12,441 bases of DNA, from positions 1 to 12,441 of the forward strand of contig JAFAQO010000449.1 of assembly GCA_019246375.1 (NCBI GenBank), given 5' to 3'. The translations under genes and the position numbers were made by a program. Origin of the DNA: Mycobacterium sp. (GTDB taxonomy: Bacteria > Actinomycetota > Actinomycetes > Mycobacteriales > Mycobacteriaceae). The notes below the pieces were generated by a model. That model searched no databases. It had not been told where the DNA came from and saw nothing but the letters and a program-made list of their open reading frames with translations. Shown here piece by piece: positions 7,008-12,441 of this stretch (positions are counted from its first letter, which is position 1; each line of letters opens with the position of its first letter).

Positions 7008-7546
7008 CGTTGTCAGCCGACCGACGCCCCGGGCCGATCCCGCAGCAGTCGGGCGCGGACCGTCGCTCCGGACCGGCGCCGGAGCCGTCCGCCGTCGGTC
7101 CGCGCTCCACCGACGAGCCCGTCGAGTTCTGGCCGACATCCGCGATCCGCTCCGCGCTGGACAGCGGCGACATCGCCACCTGGAAGCGGATCGCCAGTGC
7201 AGTCAAACGCGACCCATACGGGCGGACTGCCCGTCAGGTTGAGGAGGTCCTCCAAGACGCTCACCCCTACGGCATTTCCAAGGCACTGACAGAGGTGCTC
7301 GACCGCGCCCGAGCTCACCTGGAAGCCAACGAACGAGCCGAAGTGGCCCGCCACGTGCGGCTGCTGGTGGAGCGTTCCGGCCTAAGCGAACACGAATTCG
7401 CGTCGCGCGTCGGGGCGTCCGTCGAGGAACTGGCCGCCTACCTCGACGCCAAGGTCAGTCCGTCGGCCGCGCTGATGATCCGGATGCGCCGGCTTTCCGA
7501 CCGCTTCGTCAAGGTCAGGTCCCGGCGGCCACCTGCCAACAACTGA
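7004..7546 (+). CDS. Small protein with C-terminal Xre-like HTH, coupled to mmpL11 (Rv0201c-like)
   Basis: A 180-residue cytosolic protein starting at GTG 7004, which overlaps the mmpL11 stop in GTGA; GGAGGAGG at 6992-6999 is its ribosome binding site. The first ~40 residues are Pro/Arg/Ser-rich and probably disordered. Residues 41-110 are helical and begin EFWPTSAIRSALDSGDIATWKRIASAVKRDPYGRTA with no catalytic signature that I recognise. Residues ~113-170 (RHVRLLVERSGLSEHEFASR, then VGASVEELAAYLDAKVSPSA) look like a Cro/C1-type helix-turn-helix: LSEHEFASRVG followed by a recognition-helix-like segment. The order MmpL11 then this protein matches Rv0202c-Rv0201c from memory. A DNA-binding role, perhaps on the mmpL11 control region, is inference. 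Confidence 0.8.
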   Translation: MTLSADRRPGPIPQQSGADRRSGPAPEPSAVGPRSTDEPVEFWPTSAIRSALDSGDIATWKRIASAVKRDPYGRTARQVEEVLQDAHPYGISKALTEVLDRARAHLEANERAEVARHVRLLVERSGLSEHEFASRVGASVEELAAYLDAKVSPSAALMIRMRRLSDRFVKVRSRRPPANN

Positions 7547-7578
7547 CTCGGGGCGGTGTACCAGCGAGGAGATAACCG

Positions 7579-8001
7579 ATGACCAACGGTTATTCCGACG
7601 ACGTTGCGTTGCAACGCATCCTGCGGGCGACTCGCACCATCGCAGTCGTAGGCGCATCGGACAAGTGGACGCGGCCAAGTCACGACGTCTACAGATACTT
7701 GATTTCGACCGGCGACTACGAGATCTACCCGGTTAACCCGAGGATCACCCAAATCGACGGTGCTCCGGTCTATCCGAGCCTTGCGGACTTGCCAGTCGTA
7801 CCGGATATGGTCGACGTCTTTCGGCGATTCGACGAGTTGCCGACCGTACTGGCTGACGCGCTGGCGCTGCAACCCCGGCCGAAGACCTTATGGCTACAGC
7901 AGGGCCTGTGGCATGAGCAAGTCGCCCGCGACGCCACAGCCGCCGGCCTTCAGGTGGTGATGGACCGCTGCCTGAAAATCGAGCACGCCCGGTTGTTCTG
8001 A
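7579..8001 (+). CDS. YccU-type CoA-binding protein
   Basis: A 140-residue single-domain Rossmann protein of the CoA_binding_2 (YccU) family. Visible family marks are IAVVGASDKWTRPSHDVYRYL (nucleotide-binding loop near 21-41), YEIYPVNPR (47-55), the VYPSLADLP strand-loop, LWLQQGLW in the second half, and the C-terminal DRCLKIEH (129-136) with its conserved Cys and Glu. The family is small and cytosolic, binds CoA-like ligands and may act as a CoA-dependent sensor or succinyl-CoA-synthetase-like module; no reaction is established. Start ATG 7579 has GAGGAGAT 5 nt upstream. It follows the HTH gene by 32 bp, so it may be the third gene of the mmpL11 transcript. I do not recall it at this position in M. 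tuberculosis. Confidence 0.88.
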   Translation: MTNGYSDDVALQRILRATRTIAVVGASDKWTRPSHDVYRYLISTGDYEIYPVNPRITQIDGAPVYPSLADLPVVPDMVDVFRRFDELPTVLADALALQPRPKTLWLQQGLWHEQVARDATAAGLQVVMDRCLKIEHARLF

Positions 8002-8008
8002 ACACTTT

Positions 8009-8033
8009 GCGCCGGCGCGCATCGTCGCCCGGC
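8009..8033 (+). terminator. 3'-UTR hairpin element, shortened copy D (YccU/omamB junction)
   Basis: Palindrome GCGCCGGCGC (8009-8018) is followed directly by GCATCGTCGCCCGGC, which differs at one base from the tail of the zmp1 copies. The 5' GATnGCCC/CTCCT part is missing. It fills nearly the whole gap between the YccU stop and the omamB stop, touching the latter by one base, and has the orientation of the upstream gene, as in the other copies. An alternative pairing GCCGG/CCGGC (8011-8015 with 8029-8033) is possible. Confidence 0.45.
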
Positions 8034-8722
8034 TAGCGGAAGTTGATCGGTGACACGTCCAAAACCATCCAGTGGCCGCTGTTCTTGGTCAGTGTGACCC
8101 GCAGTGCCAGCACTGCGCGACTGGGCGGCTGGCCCGGTGTGTTCTGCGTGCCGCGCAAGATCACCGCCACGCTGGCCGCTGATGGTCCCAGCGCCTCGAC
8201 GCCGGCCGAAAGCGTCTCGGCGTGGGCAGTGACGTTGCGGTGCGCCAAATCCGCAGTGGACTTGATGAAATGGTCTTTGAACGCGCTCGCCTGCTCCGGC
8301 ACCATCATCGCTGCTGCCCGGTCGGCTGACGCCGTAGGGTCTTGCGGAGAGAACGTGGCCGTCGCTTCGGCCATGCCGGTGGCGATCGGCACCAGCTCCG
8401 CCGAGTCGGTTTTGAGCTGCCGGTCAGGCATCGTCCAGTGACCGAATCCGGTCAGCACCGCCGCCACGATAGCCGCGGTGCACAGCCCGACGACGGCCAG
8501 CCGCAGACCGGGCGCATCGTCGTCGGTGCCGACCGTGACCGCATCACGGCGCAGCAACACGAAATTGACCACTACACCTTCGACGATCAACAGCACCAGC
8601 ACTGAGCAGAGCGACACCCACCACAACGGCCAGCTCAGCACGATTCCGATCATCAACAGTGCGGCGATCGCGCCCAGCGGTGCTGCGATGTCAAATGCCA
8701 GCACTCGCCACGCATTTCTCAT
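8033..8722 (-). CDS. omamB: OmamB, orphan Mce-associated membrane protein (Rv0200-like)
   Basis: A 229-residue membrane protein, the same length as recalled for Rv0200. Three N-terminal membrane segments (about 10-31, 35-57 and 74-95) are followed by an extracytoplasmic domain of ~130 residues with the Mam-type pattern: FSPQDPTASADRAAAMM, FKDHFIKSTADL, VEALGPSAASVAVILRG, and the C-terminal strand RVTLTKNSGHWMVLDVSPI. Such VirB8/NTF2-like domains characterise Mce-associated proteins that stabilise Mce lipid importers. Its ATG overlaps the omamA stop (ATGA, 8719-8722), so it is translationally coupled as the second gene of the pair. The family call is firm; the exact symbol relies on synteny with Rv0199-Rv0200. 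Confidence 0.82.
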   Translation of the reverse strand: MRNAWRVLAFDIAAPLGAIAALLMIGIVLSWPLWWVSLCSVLVLLIVEGVVVNFVLLRRDAVTVGTDDDAPGLRLAVVGLCTAAIVAAVLTGFGHWTMPDRQLKTDSAELVPIATGMAEATATFSPQDPTASADRAAAMMVPEQASAFKDHFIKSTADLAHRNVTAHAETLSAGVEALGPSAASVAVILRGTQNTPGQPPSRAVLALRVTLTKNSGHWMVLDVSPINFR

Positions 8723-9342
8723 CGGATCGACTCCAGTCGCGAGATCAGCATTTTGCCGTCCACATCGGAGACGTCGAGTCGCAGGTTCCAGTGCACGGTC
8801 TGCGGTTTGCCACCGACGTTCTCCGCCACCGACGTGGCGACCACCATGACGGTGTCGGTGCGGCTGCCTTCCGGCAGTGGCACTTGTTGGGCCGGCGCGG
8901 GCGGCCGGGCACCCGGCGGGGTGTCCAGATCGTGGTGCACCGATTCCATCGCCACCGCCTCGATCCGGCCGGTGCTGCGCGATTTCAGTCGTTGCACCAC
9001 TTCGCGATATGGCTGCACCGCAGAGTCGAAGTCGACGTTGAGTTCACCGACGGTTCCGTCGTGCAGCCGCTGCAAGCTGCCATCGACGTTGTCGGCGTTC
9101 ATGTTGATCAGCACGCCCGTCCAATCGACGGCGGTTTGCATCACGTGGCTCTGATGAACGCGTTCGCCGACGTCGCCGCGGTGGACCGACCAGATCACCG
9201 CGCCGAGCGCGATGGCAGCGACCGACAGCGCCCCGAGCACAGCCGATGCAATGCCGTAGGCGGAAAAAACCCGGTCACCCGACGATTCAGCGGGGGCATT
9301 GTCCTCGTCGGCCGGGGCGTCGGTCTGCTCGCCGTCGGGCAT
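8719..9342 (-). CDS. omamA: OmamA, orphan Mce-associated membrane protein (Rv0199-like)
   Basis: A 207-residue bitopic protein. Residues 1-25 are acidic and disordered (MPDGEQTDAPADEDNAP), one TM segment lies at about 30-52 (YGIASAVLGALSVAAIALG), and an extracytoplasmic Mam domain follows with VDWTGVLINMNADN, SLQRLHDGTVGELN, VQPYREVVQRLKS and QTVHWNLRLDVSDVDGK. In M. tuberculosis, OmamA (Rv0199) is needed for stable Mce1/Mce4 transporters and so for fatty acid and cholesterol import. ATG 9342 is preferred over GTG 9381 because TACCCT sits exactly 7 nt upstream, and because the MPDGEQ start agrees with the recalled Rv0199 start. It is first in a two-gene operon with omamB and divergent from zmp1. 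A low-complexity insert TPPGARPPAPAQQVPLPEG lies before the last β region. Confidence 0.86.
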   Translation of the reverse strand: MPDGEQTDAPADEDNAPAESSGDRVFSAYGIASAVLGALSVAAIALGAVIWSVHRGDVGERVHQSHVMQTAVDWTGVLINMNADNVDGSLQRLHDGTVGELNVDFDSAVQPYREVVQRLKSRSTGRIEAVAMESVHHDLDTPPGARPPAPAQQVPLPEGSRTDTVMVVATSVAENVGGKPQTVHWNLRLDVSDVDGKMLISRLESIR

Positions 9343-9349
9343 GGCCGTG

Positions 9350-9355
9350 AGGGTA
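9350..9355 (-). promoter_or_regulatory. Leaderless -10 element (TACCCT) for omamA-omamB
   Basis: Minus-strand TACCCT fits TAnnnT and is followed by CACGGCC (7 nt) and ATG 9342. It is the third case in the window of the same spacing and argues against the GTG at 9381 as the start. Confidence 0.6.
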
Positions 9356-9403
9356 CCCGTCGGCAGAAGTGGCTCGGCCACGCCGCCGTGTAAGGATGGC
9401 GGG

Positions 9404-11389
9404 GTGACGGTAGAAGCGATGCGCTCGGGCCTGGATCTGAGCTTCCTCGACGCTGGTGCCCGCCCCCAAGACGACCTGTTCGGTCATGTCAACGGCCGCT
9501 GGCTGGCTGAATACCAGATCCCCCCCGACCGCGCGACTGATGGGGCTTTCCGCTCCTTGTTCGACCGGGCCGAGATTCAGGTGCGTGACCTGATCACCGA
9601 AGCGAGCCAGACCGGGGCGGCAGCAGGCACCGATGAACAGCGCATCGGCGACCTGTACGCCAGCTTCCTGGAAGAGCAGGCCGTGGAACGCCGAGGCCTG
9701 CAGCCACTGCTCGACGAGTTGACACTGATCGACGACGCCGCCGACCCCTTAGAGCTCGCCGCCGTCGTCGGCGCCCTGCAGCACACCGGCGTCGGTGGTG
9801 GCGCCGGGGTGTATGTCGATACCGACTCGAAGAACTCGAGCCGCTACCTCCTGCACATCACCCAGTCGGGCATCGGATTGCCTGACGAGTCGTACTACCG
9901 CGACCAGCAGCACGCCGAGGTGCTGGCCGCCTATCCCGGACACATCGCGCGGATGTTCGCGTTGGTGTACGGCGGTAGCTCCGACGACCACGGGGAGACG
10001 GCGTCGCGCATCGTCTCCCTGGAGACCAAGCTCGCCGCCGCGCACTGGGATGTGGTCAAGCGCCGCGATGCCGAACTCACCTACAACCTGCGCGCCTTCA
10101 GCGATCTGCCCGTCGAAGCGGCGGGCTTCGACTGGGCCGGCTGGGTGGCGGCACTGGGCAGTTCGCCGGACGCTGCCCCTGAACTCGTTGTGCGCCAACC
10201 GGATTACCTCACCGCGTTCGCACAACTGTGGAGCAGCGAAAATCTGGAGGACTGGAAGTGGTGGGCGCGTTGGCGTTTGATCCACGCCCGCGCCAGCATG
10301 CTCACCGACGCGCTGGTGCGTGAAGACTTCGCGTTCTACGGCCGCGCGCTGACCGGTGCCGAACAGATCCGCGACCGCTGGAAGCGCGGAGTATCACTCG
10401 TCGAGGGCCTGATGGGTGACGCGGTCGGACAGCTGTACGTGCAGCGCCACTTCCCGCCCGACGCCAAAGCCCGTATCGACACCCTGGTGGACAACCTGCT
10501 TGCGGCCTACCGGGTCAGCATCAGCGACTTGGGGTGGATGACCCCACAGACCCGTCAGCGCGCGCTGGCCAAGCTGGACATGTTCACCGCCAAGGTCGGC
10601 TACCCCAACAAGTGGCGCGATTACTCCAAGCTGGTGATTGACCGCGACGACCTCTACGGCAACTTCCGACGCGGATACGCCGTCAATCACGAGCGTGAAC
10701 TGGCCAAGCTGGGCGGGCCGGTCGACCGCGACGAGTGGTTCATGACACCGCAGACCGTCAACGCCTACTACAACCCCGGAATGAACGAAATCGTTTTTCC
10801 CGCAGCGATTTTGCAGCCACCGTTCTTTGATCCGGAGGCCGACGACGCTGCCAACTACGGCGGCATCGGGGCCGTGATCGGTCACGAGATCGGGCACGGC
10901 TTCGACGACCAGGGCGCCAAATACGATGGCGAGGGCAACTTGGCCGACTGGTGGACCGACGACGACCGCGCCGAGTTCGGTTTGCGCACCAAGGCGCTGA
11001 TACAGCAATACGACGCCTACACACCCCGAGACCTCGACAACGGGCATCACGTCAACGGCGCATTCACGGTCGGCGAGAACATCGGCGATCTGGGCGGGCT
11101 GTCCATCGCCTTGTTGGCCTACGAGCTGTCGCTGAACGGCCGGCCTGCCCCGGTCATCGACGGCCTCACCGGCGCGCAGCGCGTGTTCTTCGGCTGGGCG
11201 CAGGTTTGGCGCACCAAGTCACGCGAGGCAGAGGCGATCCGTCGGCTGGCGGTCGACCCGCACTCGCCGCCGGAATTCCGCTGCAACGGCGTCATCCGCA
11301 ACATCGACGCCTTCTACGACGCTTTCGACGTCGCCGATCACGACGCGCTCTATCTTGACCCGCAACGCCGGGTCAGGATCTGGAGCTAG
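9404..11389 (+). CDS. zmp1: Zmp1, M13-family zinc metallopeptidase
   Basis: A 661-residue neprilysin-like (M13) peptidase, close to the 663 recalled for Rv0198c. The N-terminal M13 domain opens DLSFLDAGARPQDDLFGHVN and has no signal peptide, as in Zmp1. Active-site features are NAYYNP (from N453, substrate-binding), the zinc motif HEIGH (H494, E495, H498) in VIGHEIGHGFDDQGAKYDG, and the third ligand E558 with D562 in GENIGDLGG. The C-terminus RRVRIWS keeps the buried Trp typical of the family. Zmp1 from M. tuberculosis is linked to interference with macrophage inflammasome activation and phagosome maturation. Start GTG 9404 has AAGGA (9392-9396) 7 nt upstream; ATG 9419 is a weaker alternative. 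It is divergent from omamA and convergent with the transpeptidase gene. All catalytic residues are intact. Confidence 0.95.
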   Translation: MTVEAMRSGLDLSFLDAGARPQDDLFGHVNGRWLAEYQIPPDRATDGAFRSLFDRAEIQVRDLITEASQTGAAAGTDEQRIGDLYASFLEEQAVERRGLQPLLDELTLIDDAADPLELAAVVGALQHTGVGGGAGVYVDTDSKNSSRYLLHITQSGIGLPDESYYRDQQHAEVLAAYPGHIARMFALVYGGSSDDHGETASRIVSLETKLAAAHWDVVKRRDAELTYNLRAFSDLPVEAAGFDWAGWVAALGSSPDAAPELVVRQPDYLTAFAQLWSSENLEDWKWWARWRLIHARASMLTDALVREDFAFYGRALTGAEQIRDRWKRGVSLVEGLMGDAVGQLYVQRHFPPDAKARIDTLVDNLLAAYRVSISDLGWMTPQTRQRALAKLDMFTAKVGYPNKWRDYSKLVIDRDDLYGNFRRGYAVNHERELAKLGGPVDRDEWFMTPQTVNAYYNPGMNEIVFPAAILQPPFFDPEADDAANYGGIGAVIGHEIGHGFDDQGAKYDGEGNLADWWTDDDRAEFGLRTKALIQQYDAYTPRDLDNGHHVNGAFTVGENIGDLGGLSIALLAYELSLNGRPAPVIDGLTGAQRVFFGWAQVWRTKSREAEAIRRLAVDPHSPPEFRCNGVIRNIDAFYDAFDVADHDALYLDPQRRVRIWS

Positions 11390-11393
11390 GCTA

Positions 11394-11442
11394 GATCGCC
11401 CAGCTCCTCCGCGTGCCGTTCCGGCACGCATCGTCGCCGGGC
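11394..11442 (+). terminator. 3'-UTR hairpin element, copy A (after zmp1)
   Basis: The copy starts 4 nt after the zmp1 stop: GATCGCCCAG, CTCCTCC, an 8-bp hairpin GCGTGCCG-TTC-CGGCACGC (11411-11429), then CATCGTCGCCGGGC. The outer GCCC and the final GGGC are complementary, so the whole unit could close into an interrupted stem. No U-tract is present. It is a likely transcript-end or stability structure. Confidence 0.6.
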
Positions 11443-11450
11443 CCGGGTCC

Positions 11451-11499
11451 GATTGCCCAGCTCCTCCTCGTGCCGTTCCGGCACGCATCGTCGCCGGGC
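11451..11499 (+). repeat. 3'-UTR hairpin element, copy B (tandem duplicate)
   Basis: This 49-bp copy lies 57 bp downstream of copy A and differs from it at 2 of 49 positions (11454 and 11468). It keeps the CGTGCCG-TTC-CGGCACG hairpin (11469-11485) and the CATCGTCGCCGGGC tail, and ends 5 bp before the transpeptidase stop. The near identity implies a recent tandem duplication. The short link between copies contains CCGGGCCCGG, itself a palindrome. Confidence 0.85.
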
Positions 11500-11504
11500 G
11501 GTCC

Positions 11505-12441
11505 TCAGAGCTGCCAGTCGTTGGAGCCGTCGTTCTTGGAGTAGGTACCGACGGAGTTCTTCACCACGACGGGATCGCCGCTGCCGAAGTTGTCATAGAA
11601 CCACTTCGCATTGGCCGGGGCCAGGTTGATACAGCCGTGGCTGACGTCGCGTTTGCCCTGATCGCCCACTGACCACGGCGCGCTGTGCACGAAGTTGCCG
11701 CTGTTGTCGAACCGGACGGCGTCCGTCACCGTCACTTTGTAGCCGTACGTCGAATTGACCGGAACCCCGTAGGTCGAGGAATCCATCACCACTGAGGGCA
11801 ACTTCTCGAGCACGTAGTAGGTGCCGTTGGCGGTCTGATGCCCGCCCGCCGCCATCCCCATCGACATCGGGAACGTCTTCTCCACGGTCCCGTTGCGGCT
11901 GATGGTCATCGTGTGCGTCGCGTCGTCCGCGGTCGCCACCAGCGAGTCCCCGGTGTGGAAGGTTGACTTGGTGCCGGCCGCATCAATGTTGACCGTGGTG
12001 TGCGCGGGCCAGAAGCTCAGCGGGCGCCACCGCAGCTGGGTAGGGGTCATCCAGTAGAACTTGCCGGGCACCGGCGGGCTCGACGAAATGTGGACCGCCT
12101 GCTGGGCCATTCCCTGGTCGGCGATCGGCCGCTGGAAGTTGATGATGATCGGCTTGCCGACACCCACTGTCGAGCCGTTGAGCGGGTTAAACGACGGCGG
12201 CACGAACGGCGGTTCGCCGGTGAACGGCTCGGGGTTCTGTCCGGCGACCGGGCCTGCCGCCACCGCCGCCTGCGGAGTTACGGCGCCGCCTGAGGCCGCC
12301 GGCGGAGTAACGGCGCCACCCGAGGCCGCCGGCGGTGCAACGGCGCCATCCGCAGCCGGCGGCGGCGCCAATGGGTCCGCAGGTGGCGATGCCGCCTGCG
12401 GGGCTGGCGGAGCTGGTGGCGGCGGAGCGTCAGGTGGCCCG
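11505..12441 (-). CDS. L,D-transpeptidase with Pro-rich N-terminus (Rv0192/LdtMt4-like), N-terminus outside window
   Basis: The frame is open to the right edge (at least 311 residues), so the start and any signal sequence or lipobox lie beyond it; the TTG at 12371 is only internal. The visible N-terminus is Pro/Ala-rich with a decapeptide repeat. A bacterial Ig-like domain follows ([20 protein letters not shown] to [12 protein letters not shown]), then the YkuD catalytic domain: [40 protein letters not shown], then [13 protein letters not shown]. The catalytic SHGCIN has its nucleophilic Cys at 11631-11633 and His at 11637-11639. Such enzymes make 3-3 peptidoglycan cross-links or anchor proteins outside the membrane. 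Assignment to the Rv0192 orthologue rests on synteny with zmp1. The gene converges on zmp1. Confidence 0.9.
   Translation of the reverse strand, partial: GPPDAPPPPAPPAPQAASPPADPLAPPPAADGAVAPPAASGGAVTPPAASGGAVTPQAAVAAGPVAGQNPEPFTGEPPFVPPSFNPLNGSTVGVGKPIIINFQRPIADQGMAQQAVHISSSPPVPGKFYWMTPTQLRWRPLSFWPAHTTVNIDAAGTKSTFHTGDSLVATADDATHTMTISRNGTVEKTFPMSMGMAAGGHQTANGTYYVLEKLPSVVMDSSTYGVPVNSTYGYKVTVTDAVRFDNSGNFVHSAPWSVGDQGKRDVSHGCINLAPANAKWFYDNFGSGDPVVVKNSVGTYSKNDGSNDWQL
12274..12363 (-). repeat. 30-bp in-frame tandem repeat in the transpeptidase gene
   Basis: Three 30-bp units (12274-12303, 12304-12333, 12334-12363) encode [14 protein letters not shown] decapeptides in the Pro/Ala-rich linker. The first two units differ at three bases; the third is more diverged. 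Being in frame, the copy number can change without breaking the gene, and the linker probably spans the periplasm or cell wall. Confidence 0.75.

Noticed and set aside
8513..8525. GCATCGTCGTCGG resembling the 3' element tail
   Set aside because: It lies within omamB, encodes an Asp run on the minus strand, and has no hairpin beside it; probably coincidence.
9343..9381. GTG 9381 as omamA start
   Set aside because: It would leave 22 bp for two divergent promoters. The ATG at 9342 has a -10 at leaderless spacing and an N-terminus resembling recalled Rv0199.
12369..12371. TTG as the start of the transpeptidase
   Set aside because: The frame continues upstream without a stop to the window edge in the same Pro/Ala composition, and no signal sequence follows the TTG.
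1..12441. CRISPR arrays, tRNA/rRNA genes, IS elements, att sites
   Set aside because: No regularly spaced repeats, cloverleaf-like sequences, transposase or integrase frames were seen.

Overview
The window is chromosomal DNA from a mycobacterium, most likely a slow-growing non-tuberculous species. The evidence is high GC, leaderless -10 promoters of TAnnnT type, and a gene order that I recognise from memory as the Mycobacterium tuberculosis Rv0206c-Rv0192 neighbourhood, read in the opposite orientation. No phage, transposase, CRISPR, tRNA or rRNA is visible.

Layout, left to right: the C-terminal cytoplasmic tail of MmpL3 (+, 5'-truncated); an AI-2E-family membrane permease (-, Rv0205-like); a YbhN/LPG-synthase-TM-type membrane protein (+, Rv0204c-like), divergent from it; a secreted haem-binding protein (-, Rv0203-like); a 313 bp divergent control region; mmpL11 (+); a translationally coupled small protein with a Xre-like helix-turn-helix (+, Rv0201c-like); a YccU-type CoA-binding protein (+); the overlapping Mce-associated membrane protein pair omamB and omamA (-); the M13 zinc metallopeptidase zmp1 (+); and an L,D-transpeptidase (-, Rv0192/LdtMt4-like), truncated at its N-terminus by the window edge.

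Functionally this is a cell-envelope neighbourhood. MmpL3 exports trehalose monomycolate, MmpL11 exports mycolate-containing lipids, and both have been linked to haem uptake with the Rv0203 protein. OmamA/OmamB support Mce lipid importers, LdtMt4 remodels peptidoglycan, and Zmp1 is a virulence-associated peptidase. The pairs AI-2E/Rv0204c-like and Rv0203-like/mmpL11 are divergently transcribed.

The most interesting non-coding signal is a recurrent 3'-UTR element: a variable-sequence hairpin followed by a nearly invariant tail, CATCGTCGCCnGGC. It occupies three of the four convergent gene junctions and is tandemly duplicated in one of them. Hairpin arms differ between copies but stay complementary, which points to a structured RNA (terminator or 3'-end element). 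Other notable points are three TAnnnT-N7-start leaderless promoters that fix gene starts, a Tyr at the position of a recalled haem-ligand His in the Rv0203 homologue, and absence of the Rv0193c-Rv0197 block between zmp1 and the transpeptidase gene.
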